Shown in pieces: positions 6,521-13,595 of a stretch of DNA of 16,193 nucleotides. Below the pieces are notes generated by a model that worked only from the letters and a program-made list of their open reading frames with translations, was not told the DNA's origin and searched no databases. The DNA is from Rhizobium sp. Q54 (GTDB lineage: Bacteria > Bacteroidota > Bacteroidia > Flavobacteriales > Flavobacteriaceae), in the NCBI GenBank assembly GCA_943324395.2, contig CALPLL020000013.1, positions 1 through 16,193 of the forward strand, in the 5' to 3' direction. Position 1 is the stretch's first letter, and the number at the start of each line of letters is the position of its first letter. The translations under genes and the position numbers were made by a program.

Positions 6521-7498
6521 ATGAATGTAATTGCCGATATAAAATCTCCGATACTTTTAGAAATGGATCTTTTCGAATTAAAATTTCGAGAAGCGATGGT
6601 TTCTAAAGTTGCTATACTCAATCGGATCACCTATTATATTGTAAATAGGAAAGGAAAGCAAATGCGTCCAATGTTTGTTTTTCTAACTGCAAAAATGCTT
6701 TCAAATGGTATTGTAAATGAAAGAACCTATAGAGGCGCTTCTGTTATTGAATTAATTCACACTGCAACTTTAGTTCATGATGATGTGGTTGACGATAGTA
6801 ATCGAAGACGCGGATTTTTCTCAATTAATGCCCTTTGGAAAAATAAAATTGCGGTATTAGTAGGTGATTATTTATTGTCAAAAGGCTTGTTACTTTCCAT
6901 AGATAATGGCGATTTTGATTTGTTGAAAATCATATCAGTTGCCGTTCGGGAAATGAGCGAAGGGGAATTACTTCAAATAGAAAAAGCTCGAAAACTAGAT
7001 ATCACCGAAGCTATTTATTACGAAATTATTCAAAAGAAAACAGCTACATTAATAGCCGCTTGTTGTGCGCTTGGAGCAAAATCTGTAATAGATGATGAAA
7101 TTCAAGTTGAAAATATGAGAAAATTTGGTGAACTCATCGGAATGGCCTTTCAAATAAAAGACGATTTATTTGATTATTCAGAGGAGGCAATTGGAAAACC
7201 AACAGGTATTGATATTAAAGAACAAAAAATGACTTTGCCTTTAATTCATGTCTTGAATAATTGCACTTCAAAAGAGAAAAGTTGGTTGATCAACTCTATT
7301 AAGAATCATAATAAAGATAAAAAACGGGTTAAAGAAGTTATTGCATTTGTGAAAAACAATAACGGTCTTGCTTATGCGGAGCATAAAATGGTACAATTCC
7401 AACAAGAAGCACTCCAATTAATTGAAAATTATCCACAATCAGTTTATAAAGATTCTTTGGTCATGATGGTAAATTATGTAATTGAAAGAAAAAAGTAA
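6521..7498 (+). CDS. Long-chain trans-polyprenyl diphosphate synthase
   Basis: This cytoplasmic prenyltransferase condenses isopentenyl diphosphate onto an allylic diphosphate to build the isoprenoid tail of menaquinone. The 325-residue protein shows GKQMRP (45-50, the substrate-binding GKxxRP), the first aspartate-rich motif D87-D-V-V-D91 in LVHDDVVDD, KKTATL (172-177), GMAFQIKDD (207-215), and the second aspartate-rich motif D214-D-L-F-D218. Ala82, five residues before the first motif, is small, as in long-chain synthases rather than FPP or GGPP synthases. Flavobacteria use MK-6, so a hexaprenyl product is likely, but chain length cannot be proved from sequence. The ispB or hepT label would imply an unproven chain length. 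It is followed 60 bases later by dnaG, which has its own promoter. Confidence 0.93.
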   Translation: MNVIADIKSPILLEMDLFELKFREAMVSKVAILNRITYYIVNRKGKQMRPMFVFLTAKMLSNGIVNERTYRGASVIELIHTATLVHDDVVDDSNRRRGFFSINALWKNKIAVLVGDYLLSKGLLLSIDNGDFDLLKIISVAVREMSEGELLQIEKARKLDITEAIYYEIIQKKTATLIAACCALGAKSVIDDEIQVENMRKFGELIGMAFQIKDDLFDYSEEAIGKPTGIDIKEQKMTLPLIHVLNNCTSKEKSWLINSIKNHNKDKKRVKEVIAFVKNNNGLAYAEHKMVQFQQEALQLIENYPQSVYKDSLVMMVNYVIERKK

Positions 7499-7501
7499 TA
7501 C

Positions 7502-7530
7502 TTGATAACTCAAAAAATTTGGTAACTTTG
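7502..7530 (+). promoter_or_regulatory. dnaG promoter (TTG-N18-TAACTTTG)
   Basis: TTG (7502-7504), an 18-base spacer and TAACTTTG (7523-7530) match the flavobacterial promoter consensus exactly. The dnaG start codon is 28 bases downstream. A second near-box (TAACCTTTG) follows at 7536-7544 but has one extra base. Confidence 0.75.
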
Positions 7531-7558
7531 ACCCTTAACCTTTGACCCTAAATTAAAA

Positions 7559-9538
7559 TTGATTTCAAAAGCAACCATAGATACCGTTTTCGAAACTGCT
7601 CGTGTTGAGGAGGTTATTGGTGATTTTGTACAATTAAAACGCGCCGGAAGTAACTTCAAAGGCTTAAGTCCCTTTTCAGACGAGCGTTCTCCATCGTTTA
7701 TGGTATCGCCTGTAAAACAAATATGGAAAGATTTTAGTTCTGGAAAAGGAGGAAATTCTGTTGCGTTTTTAATGGAACATGAGCATTTTACTTATCCAGA
7801 AGCCATTAGGTATTTAGCCAAAAAGTACAATATCGAAATTGAAGAAACAGTTCAAACCGATGAGGAAAAAGCCAATACCGATGTTCGCGAAAGCATGTAT
7901 TTGGTTTCAGAATTTGCTAAAAATTATTTTCAAGATGTCCTTTTAAATACCGAAGAAGGAAAAGCTATTGGTTACACCTATTTTAAAGAAAGAGGATTTA
8001 CCAATGAGACCATAAAGAAATTTGCACTTGGTTATTCGCCTGAAACTTGGGATGCTTTTACAAAAGAAGCTCTTGGAAAAGGATACAAATTAGAGTATTT
8101 AGAAAGTACAGGGTTAACAATTCCTAGAGATGACCGACCTTTTGATCGATTCAAAGGACGTGTTATGTTCCCTATTCAAAGTATGTCGGGAAGGGTTTTG
8201 GGATTTGGCGGAAGAATATTGACCAATGATAAAAAAGCGGCAAAATATTTAAATTCACCCGAAAGTGATATTTATCATAAAAGCAAAGTACTTTACGGAA
8301 TTTTTCAAGCCAAACAAGCTATTGCAAAACAAAACAATTGCTTTTTGGTTGAGGGTTATACCGATGTGATTCAATTCAATCAATCGGGAATTGAAAATGT
8401 AGTTTCTTCTTCAGGAACGGCTTTAACTCCAGATCAAATCCGATTAATAAATAGATTAACCAAGAATGTAACGGTACTTTTTGATGGTGATGCAGCAGGT
8501 TTACGCGCTTCCATTCGAGGAATAGATTTAATTTTGGAAGAAGGAATGAACGTTCGAGTTTGCGAATTCCCTGATGGCGAAGATCCAGATAGTTTTGCAA
8601 AGAAAACACCTTATGAAGATTTAGTAGTTTACTTAGAAGAAAACGCTAAAGATTTCATTCAGTTCAAAGCCTCTTTATTAATGAAAGACGCCAAGAATGA
8701 TCCTATCAAAAAAGCAGAATTAATTCGAGATATTGTAGCAAGTATTTCTAAGATTCCAGACCGAATTCAACGTGAAATTTACATACAGGAATGTTCCAGA
8801 ATTATGGATATTTCGGAGCAAGTTTTGTTGAGCACTTTGGCACAATTGGTTAAAAAAGACATTTCTGATATTGGTAAAAAAATAAAACAAGACCAAAAAT
8901 CATTTGAAGTAATTAAGAGTGAATCTTTAAATCGAGTTGAAAAGGTTGATGTTTTATATCAATTAGAAAGAACAATTATTAAGATATTACTTCTTTATGG
9001 AAATATAAAAGAAGAATTTGAAGATGTTTTGTTAAAAACAAATGCCAACGGCGAGGTTGAAAACACAATTGAGAAAAAAGAATATTTTGTTTACCAAAGA
9101 GTTTATTTGAGTTTGCAGGAAGATGAGGTTGAATTGGCAAATCCGCTTTTTAAAGACATTTATAATAATCTAGTTAATTATTTCAATCAGAATGAAGCTT
9201 TCAATATTGAGTATTATTTAATGCAACTTCCTCAAGAATTTGCTCAAGAGGTAACAGATATTTTAATGGAAGATGAAAAATCAGCTCTGCATGATTGGGG
9301 TGGTCAAAATATATTTGTTAAACAAAAAAATGAAACCATTAGTCAATACGTTTCAGAGACTATTTTAACGATGAGGTGGTACTTAGTTGACAAAATCATT
9401 GAAGAATTAAAAGGTTCAATTTTGCCTGATCCAACTTTAGATAATTCAGATACGATGTCATTGGCAATGGATTATTCTAAGCTTATCAATTCTTTTTCTA
9501 AGAAATTAGGAAGAGTAATGTCTAGATATAGTAATTAG
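7559..9538 (+). CDS. dnaG: DNA primase DnaG lacking the zinc-binding ligands
   Basis: DnaG makes the RNA primers for replication. The 659 residues are in the family range. The N-terminal CHC2-like domain (about 1-95) keeps its fold signature (GSNFKGLSPFSDERSPSF, then KQIWKDFSSGKGG, with NSVAFLMEHE), but all four zinc ligands are replaced. Positions equivalent to E. coli C40, H43, C61 and C64 are Ser37, Ser40, Asp58 and Ser61 with spacing preserved. The RNA polymerase and Toprim core is intact: FKGRVMFPI (198-206), GFGGR (215-219), YLNSPES, FLVEGYTD with Glu265, and LFDGDAAG with Asp309 and Asp311. The C-terminal third (about 430-659) should contact the DnaB helicase. The start is TTG, chosen because ISKATIDTVFE is the conserved N-terminus and the promoter fits. 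Confidence 0.96.
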   Translation: MISKATIDTVFETARVEEVIGDFVQLKRAGSNFKGLSPFSDERSPSFMVSPVKQIWKDFSSGKGGNSVAFLMEHEHFTYPEAIRYLAKKYNIEIEETVQTDEEKANTDVRESMYLVSEFAKNYFQDVLLNTEEGKAIGYTYFKERGFTNETIKKFALGYSPETWDAFTKEALGKGYKLEYLESTGLTIPRDDRPFDRFKGRVMFPIQSMSGRVLGFGGRILTNDKKAAKYLNSPESDIYHKSKVLYGIFQAKQAIAKQNNCFLVEGYTDVIQFNQSGIENVVSSSGTALTPDQIRLINRLTKNVTVLFDGDAAGLRASIRGIDLILEEGMNVRVCEFPDGEDPDSFAKKTPYEDLVVYLEENAKDFIQFKASLLMKDAKNDPIKKAELIRDIVASISKIPDRIQREIYIQECSRIMDISEQVLLSTLAQLVKKDISDIGKKIKQDQKSFEVIKSESLNRVEKVDVLYQLERTIIKILLLYGNIKEEFEDVLLKTNANGEVENTIEKKEYFVYQRVYLSLQEDEVELANPLFKDIYNNLVNYFNQNEAFNIEYYLMQLPQEFAQEVTDILMEDEKSALHDWGGQNIFVKQKNETISQYVSETILTMRWYLVDKIIEELKGSILPDPTLDNSDTMSLAMDYSKLINSFSKKLGRVMSRYSN

Positions 9539-9556
9539 AAATAAAATTTAAGACAT

Positions 9557-9587
9557 AAAAAAACCTGTTCAATTGAACAGGTTTTTT
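9557..9587. terminator. Bidirectional rho-independent terminator (dnaG / T9SS protein)
   Basis: A7-CCTGTTC (9557-9570) and GAACAGG-T6 (9575-9587) form a near-perfect palindromic stem around AATT. It sits 18 bases after the dnaG stop and 19 bases beyond the end of the convergent gene, serving both. Confidence 0.95.
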
Positions 9588-9606
9588 ATTTAATATTAAA
9601 TAGAAA

Positions 9607-11466
9607 TTATTTTACAACTAGTTTTTTAGTTGCTGTTTTTCCACCTTCAGTAATTTTTACAAAATAGATTCCACTATTCAAATTAGCGATATTAATCGTA
9701 GTATTTGAAGTAGTTGTTTTAATTACTTCTTTTCCTAATACATCGTATAACGAGATAATTCTTTCTGTATTTAAATTAGATTCAACATGTAAAACTCCAT
9801 TTGAAACTGGATTTGGATACACTTTTAATCCAGCGATTTCGTTATTTTGTGTTTGAAGTGTAACAGAAAAATCTGCAGCATTTCTTGGAATAAATTGTGG
9901 AGTTAAAACTGGTGGAGTAGCTGATGAAACGTTATCGTATCCTAAAGCAGTTATATTAAATGCTCCAGTTGGGATTGTTGCTCCTATGTAGTTTGCTTCA
10001 GCAAATCCAGTTCTTAAAATACCGTTAGTTGTTCCATCGCTTACATTGTAATTAGTAGCAGTTGCAAATATTTGCCCTGCGGTTAATGGTGTCACAGTTG
10101 TAACACCAGCAGTTACAGTAGAAACCCCTGTTATAGTAATATTGTTAAAGCTAACCAATGTACTTTCATATGTATTTACATTTGCATTTAATGCTGCAAT
10201 GGTAATATTTTGAGGAGTTAAGGTGTTTCCTGATGAAACAACAGTTTGGTTTTGTAAAGGAACAAATTCTAAAACACCATTGTAATCAACTAACTGACCT
10301 AAAATATTATTCATGCTATCTCCAACAACAAATGTAGTTGTGATTTTTCCTGCACTGTCATCTATTAATATACCACCAGTAGCATCCTGAATAAATTTTT
10401 GATTTCTAGTAGTAGAAATTGCAACTGTTCCTGCTGGAGTTCTAACGTGAGAAACTACAGCGGTTCCAGCTAAAGTATAATATCCGTTTAATGTACCAGC
10501 TCTTAGTGCGCCAATATTAGCAATACTTGGGGCTGCAGCGATTGTGAATTGAGTTGTTGCACTTACAGCAGGTGATAAAGCAGCATGATTATTATCTACT
10601 AAAGCTACAACAACAGTATGACTTCCAACAGCTAATCCATTTAGTACAATTGGAGTTGTGTCGTATTTCATTACAGGAGTTCCACCATCCACGGTGTAGT
10701 GAATATGACCAGTTCCTGTTCCGTTGGCAACAGTAAAGTTAGAAACTGAAAGGTTAACTGTTACACTTGTTGTTAATGGATTGTATATAGTTGCATTTGA
10801 AGGAGAAATAATAGAAATAGAAGGAGCTGTTGAGCAAATTGATATAGCCGTAGAGGTATTTCTAGGATTTGGAGCGGAAACAATAAAATCAGTTGGATTG
10901 TTGTTTGCATCAGTACAACCATTATTCAATCTTTGTGCTGAAGTTGTTGCAGAAATTAAAGCGCCTGTTGGTCCAGTTCCTTCAAAGCCATTTGGAGTAG
11001 TACCAAAACCTACTTTATCAACTACTTGTGAATCAACTGGATTTGCGCCAGTAACAAAAGTAGTTGAACTAGCTAAAACTACTTTTCCAGTAGTTCCACT
11101 TATGGCAATTCCTGAAACAGGAGTACTCGCAGAGCTTATCCCATTTAAATCTGGGGTTGGTAAAGCAATACCAACAGCTGCATTCGTAGCTTCTAGTATC
11201 AAATAGTACTGACCAGGTTGAAGTGTAACATTTGGAAGATCTGTTTTTGAAGTCCAGGCAGTACCAGTTGCTGACGTATATTGTACAGACCACCCCGTTA
11301 AATTTTGTGGAGTAGTTCCTCTATTGAACAATTCAATAAAATCGTGCGTATAAGTTGCTCCTGCGTTACCACCTCCGCCATATACTTGGCTGATTACGAC
11401 TTGAGCATTCGATGTGAATCCAATTAAAAGAAACAACATTGAAGTAAATAAGTAAATTTTTTTCAT
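9607..11466 (-). CDS. Secreted lamin-tail-domain protein with T9SS type A sorting domain
   Basis: This 619-residue multidomain surface or secreted protein starts at the ATG at 11464-11466. A longer in-frame reading from 11520 would run across the -7 box, and only the shorter form begins with a canonical signal peptide (MKKIYLFTS to SNAQ, residues 1-22). Domains in order: a lamin-tail domain (about 23-155; VVISQVYGGGGN, HDFIELFN, LTGWSVQY, QYYLILE), an Ig-like segment (about 215-310) with VNLSVSNF and HYTVDGG, a beta-rich DUF5689/OB-like region (about 315-535), and a type A sorting domain (545-619; GLKVYPNPVSNG, LYDVLGKEV, LNSGIYFVKI, KKLVVK). T9SS moves it across the outer membrane and removes the sorting domain. 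Lamin-tail domains often accompany extracellular nucleases or phosphatases, but no catalytic domain is recognisable here. Confidence 0.92.
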   Translation of the reverse strand: MKKIYLFTSMLFLLIGFTSNAQVVISQVYGGGGNAGATYTHDFIELFNRGTTPQNLTGWSVQYTSATGTAWTSKTDLPNVTLQPGQYYLILEATNAAVGIALPTPDLNGISSASTPVSGIAISGTTGKVVLASSTTFVTGANPVDSQVVDKVGFGTTPNGFEGTGPTGALISATTSAQRLNNGCTDANNNPTDFIVSAPNPRNTSTAISICSTAPSISIISPSNATIYNPLTTSVTVNLSVSNFTVANGTGTGHIHYTVDGGTPVMKYDTTPIVLNGLAVGSHTVVVALVDNNHAALSPAVSATTQFTIAAAPSIANIGALRAGTLNGYYTLAGTAVVSHVRTPAGTVAISTTRNQKFIQDATGGILIDDSAGKITTTFVVGDSMNNILGQLVDYNGVLEFVPLQNQTVVSSGNTLTPQNITIAALNANVNTYESTLVSFNNITITGVSTVTAGVTTVTPLTAGQIFATATNYNVSDGTTNGILRTGFAEANYIGATIPTGAFNITALGYDNVSSATPPVLTPQFIPRNAADFSVTLQTQNNEIAGLKVYPNPVSNGVLHVESNLNTERIISLYDVLGKEVIKTTTSNTTINIANLNSGIYFVKITEGGKTATKKLVVK

Positions 11467-11495
11467 AATTTTTATTTTAGTTTTTAAATGTAATA

Positions 11496-11503
11496 CAAAT
11501 ATA
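11496..11503 (-). promoter_or_regulatory. Putative -7 box (TATATTTG) of the lamin-tail protein gene
   Basis: The minus strand reads TATATTTG, 29 bases upstream of the ATG at 11466. This is a perfect -7 consensus and supports that start over the upstream in-frame ATG at 11520. Confidence 0.55.
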
Positions 11504-11533
11504 AGAAGTAAAATGAACATAATATCAGATCGT

Positions 11534-11548
11534 ATGTAAATATTACAT
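11534..11548. repeat. Inverted repeat ATGTAA-ATA-TTACAT
   Basis: A perfect 6-bp inverted repeat with a 3-base centre lies about 30 bases upstream of the lamin-tail gene's -7 box. That is a position where a transcription factor could bind. In such A/T-rich sequence it could also arise by chance. Confidence 0.35.
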
Positions 11549-11575
11549 TAAATTAATAAAAATTAAAAGAGGTAA

Positions 11576-11911
11576 CTATTTAACTATTAGTTTTCTAGTT
11601 GCAGTAGCTTCTGCTTCTTTAATATTTATAATATATACACCTGGAGATAGTGCAGAGATATTCAACTCTCTTGAGTTTAAAATTGTTTGAAGTACTTTTT
11701 TCCCTAAAACATCAAATATTGTGATTTCTTTGTCTAAAGATAATTTTGAAGTAATGTAAATCTTACCATTGCTCACAGGGTTTGGATAGAAACTCAAGCC
11801 CTCAATTGAAGTTTCTTGATTTCTAGCTTGTACTCTATTATCCTGGGCTTTTGCACCAAAAGAATTAAATAAAAGTACTGTTAAAGCAATATAAAAGTAA
11901 TTTTTTAGCAT
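11576..11911 (-). CDS. Minimal T9SS type A sorting-domain protein
   Basis: This is a 111-residue secreted protein. Residues 1-23 are a signal peptide (MLKNYFYIALTVLL to GAKAQ). Residues 24-36 are a short polar linker (DNRVQARNQETS). Residues 37-111 are a complete type A C-terminal sorting domain (IEGLSFYPNPVSNG, IFDVLGKKV, LSPGVYIINI, RKLIVK). No room is left for a cargo domain. The sorting domain resembles that of the next gene downstream on the same strand (shared YPNPVSNG, DVLGK, KL-VK). It could be a remnant of a larger gene that lost its body, or a genuine short secreted peptide. A weak -7 box (TACCTTTA on the minus strand, 11925-11932) precedes it, so it may be expressed on its own. Confidence 0.88.
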   Translation of the reverse strand: MLKNYFYIALTVLLFNSFGAKAQDNRVQARNQETSIEGLSFYPNPVSNGKIYITSKLSLDKEITIFDVLGKKVLQTILNSRELNISALSPGVYIINIKEAEATATRKLIVK

Positions 11912-11934
11912 TAATAAATTTTTGTAAAGGTAAC

Positions 11935-11950
11935 GTTTTTATATAAAAAC
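11935..11950. repeat. 16-bp perfect palindrome GTTTTTATATAAAAAC
   Basis: The sequence is identical to its reverse complement over 16 bases. It lies 24 bases upstream of the small T9SS gene, just beyond its weak -7 box, in the gap after pth. It could be an operator or a weak transcript-end hairpin. Confidence 0.45.
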
Positions 11951-12001
11951 CACAAAATTTAACAAAATTAATAGAAGTTTACAAATTCTATACAATTAAT
12001 A

Positions 12002-12628
12002 TTACTTTCCGTTAAAGGAAGTCATTGTGATTTCCAAACCCGCTAATCCAAAAGATTTTATGATTTCAGACGCCATTTCTAGTCGCTCTGGAAGCTTTAT
12101 TTTTTCATCCTCATCCCAATTTCCTAACACATAATCCACTTGTTTTCCTTTCTTAAAGGCATCGCTAATCCCAAATCTAAAGCGGGCATATTCTTGTGTA
12201 TTTAAAACTTGGGTGGTGTTTTTCAACCCATTATGCCCGCCATCACTTCCCTTGGATCGTATTCTAATTGTGCCAAAAGGCAAATTCAAATCGTCTGTTA
12301 TAATTAAAACGCTGTCCAACGAAATTTTCTCTTTGTCCATCCAATATTGCACCGCCTTGCCACTCAAATTCATGTAGGTGTTTGGCTTTAGCAATATAAA
12401 AGTTTTTCCCTTGATTTTAAATTCAGCTACAGCGCCTAATTTTAAATTATCAAAACTAGCACCTTCCTTATTTGCAATAAAATCTAGGACTTTAAAACCT
12501 ATATTGTGGCGGGTATTGACATATTCAGCACCAATATTTCCAAGTCCAACTATTAAAAATTTATTCATATCATCCAATTTGTCTGATGTTTTTTCTACTC
12601 CCAATAAATTATTCAGCCATTTAATCAT
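12002..12628 (-). CDS. pth: Peptidyl-tRNA hydrolase
   Basis: Pth frees tRNA from peptidyl-tRNAs that drop off the ribosome. With the ATG at 12626-12628 the protein has 208 residues, beginning MIKWLNNLLG, which is the flavobacterial form: a short N-terminal extension before the conserved MNKFLIVGLGNIG. A longer reading from 12670 would overlap nadE by 28 bases and is less likely; a start at 12568 is also possible. Active-site residues, numbered from MIKW, are Asn31 (GLGNIG), His41 (TRHNIGF), Asn87 (TYMNLSG), Asp112 (TDDLNLPFG) and Asn133 (GGHNGL). The gene follows nadE by 14 bases with no promoter of its own visible, so the two form an operon. Confidence 0.94.
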   Translation of the reverse strand: MIKWLNNLLGVEKTSDKLDDMNKFLIVGLGNIGAEYVNTRHNIGFKVLDFIANKEGASFDNLKLGAVAEFKIKGKTFILLKPNTYMNLSGKAVQYWMDKEKISLDSVLIITDDLNLPFGTIRIRSKGSDGGHNGLKNTTQVLNTQEYARFRFGISDAFKKGKQVDYVLGNWDEDEKIKLPERLEMASEIIKSFGLAGLEITMTSFNGK

Positions 12629-12642
12629 CCCGCTAAAGTAAT

Positions 12643-13449
12643 CTATTTGTATTCTTTTGGAATCAAACACACCGGAATCGGATTCATTTTGTGTTGATTT
12701 ACCGTGTTTAATCTTTTATAAATTGAAAAAGCTTCTCGTTCTCTGCCTGAAAAATCAGAAACGGTTTTGCCATTTTTGTCTTCAATCATTGCCCATTCTA
12801 GTTCATCGTAACTGGCGCCAAGTTGCTCTTCATCTGATCTTGCATCGCCAAAAAGCCCATCCGAAGGTTGCGCGATCAATATTGAATTTGGAATTTGTAA
12901 ATAGGTTCCCAAAGCATAAACATCCGATTTCATTAAATCAGCAATCGGACTTAAATCAACTCCGCCATCACCATATTTTGTATAAAAACCAACTCCAAAA
13001 TCTTCTACTTTATTTCCCGTTCCAGCCACTAAAAAACCATTAATTCCCGCATGATAATACAAAGTAGTCATTCGCAATCTCGCTCTAGTATTTGCCAAAG
13101 CAAGGTGTTTTTTATTTTCATCTTCCCCAGTTGGAACAAATTCTATAAAATTGTCAAAAACCGATGTCAAATTGGTAAGCACACTTTGAACATTTGAAAA
13201 CCTATTTTTAAGCTGTTCTATATGCTCTTTTCCTCTATTTACGTGGTTTTCATTTTGATGAATCGGCATTTCAACACACAAAGTTGGCAATCCAGTTTGA
13301 GCACATAATGTAGAAGTTACCGCTGAATCTACTCCGCCTGAAATACCAACCACAAATCCATTGGTTTTTGATGTAATTGCATACTCTTTTAGCCAGTTCA
13401 CAATATGCTGGTTCACTTTTTCAACTTGAATTGTACTTTTTTTAGACAT
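12643..13449 (-). CDS. nadE: Ammonia-dependent NAD(+) synthase
   Basis: NadE performs the last step of NAD synthesis: ATP-dependent amidation of nicotinic acid adenine dinucleotide. The 268-residue protein is a single N-type ATP pyrophosphatase domain with the PP-loop SGGVDS (37-42) in VVGISGGVDSAV. Further synthetase signatures are VAGTGNKVEDFGVGFYTKYGDGG, the segment binding NaAD and phosphate, and LSPIADLMKSDVYALG. There is no N-terminal glutaminase domain, so free ammonia or a partner supplies the nitrogen. It is the first gene of the nadE-pth operon, divergent from gldB, with a -7 box 37 bases upstream. Confidence 0.95.
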   Translation of the reverse strand: MSKKSTIQVEKVNQHIVNWLKEYAITSKTNGFVVGISGGVDSAVTSTLCAQTGLPTLCVEMPIHQNENHVNRGKEHIEQLKNRFSNVQSVLTNLTSVFDNFIEFVPTGEDENKKHLALANTRARLRMTTLYYHAGINGFLVAGTGNKVEDFGVGFYTKYGDGGVDLSPIADLMKSDVYALGTYLQIPNSILIAQPSDGLFGDARSDEEQLGASYDELEWAMIEDKNGKTVSDFSGREREAFSIYKRLNTVNQHKMNPIPVCLIPKEYK

Positions 13450-13478
13450 TTTTTGTTATAGTTTATAGTACTGCAATG

Positions 13479-13494
13479 TATATTTGCAAAAATA
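13479..13494. promoter_or_regulatory. Face-to-face -7 boxes for nadE (minus) and gldB (plus)
   Basis: TATATTTG on the plus strand (13479-13486) abuts CAAAAATA (13487-13494), which is TATTTTTG on the minus strand. Both match TAnnTTTG, and together they form an imperfect palindrome. The minus-strand box is 37 bases from the nadE ATG. The plus-strand box would give gldB a leader of roughly 100 bases containing the hairpin element. Neither has a clear -33 element. Confidence 0.45.
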
Positions 13495-13504
13495 ATAATT
13501 ATTT

Positions 13505-13581
13505 GGAGCTATTTCCTGCTTTCCGTTGCAATCTTTTTTTTTCGTACCTCAAAAAAAAGGATTTCCACTGCACTCAGGGCT
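13505..13581 (+). repeat. Imperfect hairpin element, probably a Flavobacterium intergenic repeat
   Basis: An inner stem AATC-T9 (13530-13542) pairs with A8-GGATT (13551-13563) around CGTACCTC. Outer arms CCTG (13515-13518) with CAGG (13575-13578), and AGC (13507-13509) with GCT (13579-13581), pair across internal loops. The G+C-richer arms contrast with the surrounding A/T-rich DNA. From memory, similar modules (GGAGCTATTTCC... ending GGGCTAA) are scattered between genes in Flavobacterium genomes. This copy looks worn. It ends 14 bases before gldB. Confidence 0.6.
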
Positions 13582-13595
13582 AAAAAATAAATACT

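Noticed and set aside
7559..9538. Phage or plasmid primase, given the missing zinc ligands
   Set aside because: The length, full-length Toprim and C-terminal region, housekeeping neighbours and base composition all fit the chromosomal dnaG. There are no phage genes nearby.
10724..11206. A 160-codon open frame on the plus strand opposite the lamin-tail protein gene
   Set aside because: It is antisense to a gene with clear domains and signal and sorting sequences. Its composition reflects the Thr/Ser/Val-rich codons of the opposite strand. No motif or promoter supports it.
13533..13558. Rho-independent terminator for nadE or an upstream transcript
   Set aside because: The T and A tracts form the stem of a hairpin with no T run after it. 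It lies upstream of both divergent genes rather than at a transcript end.
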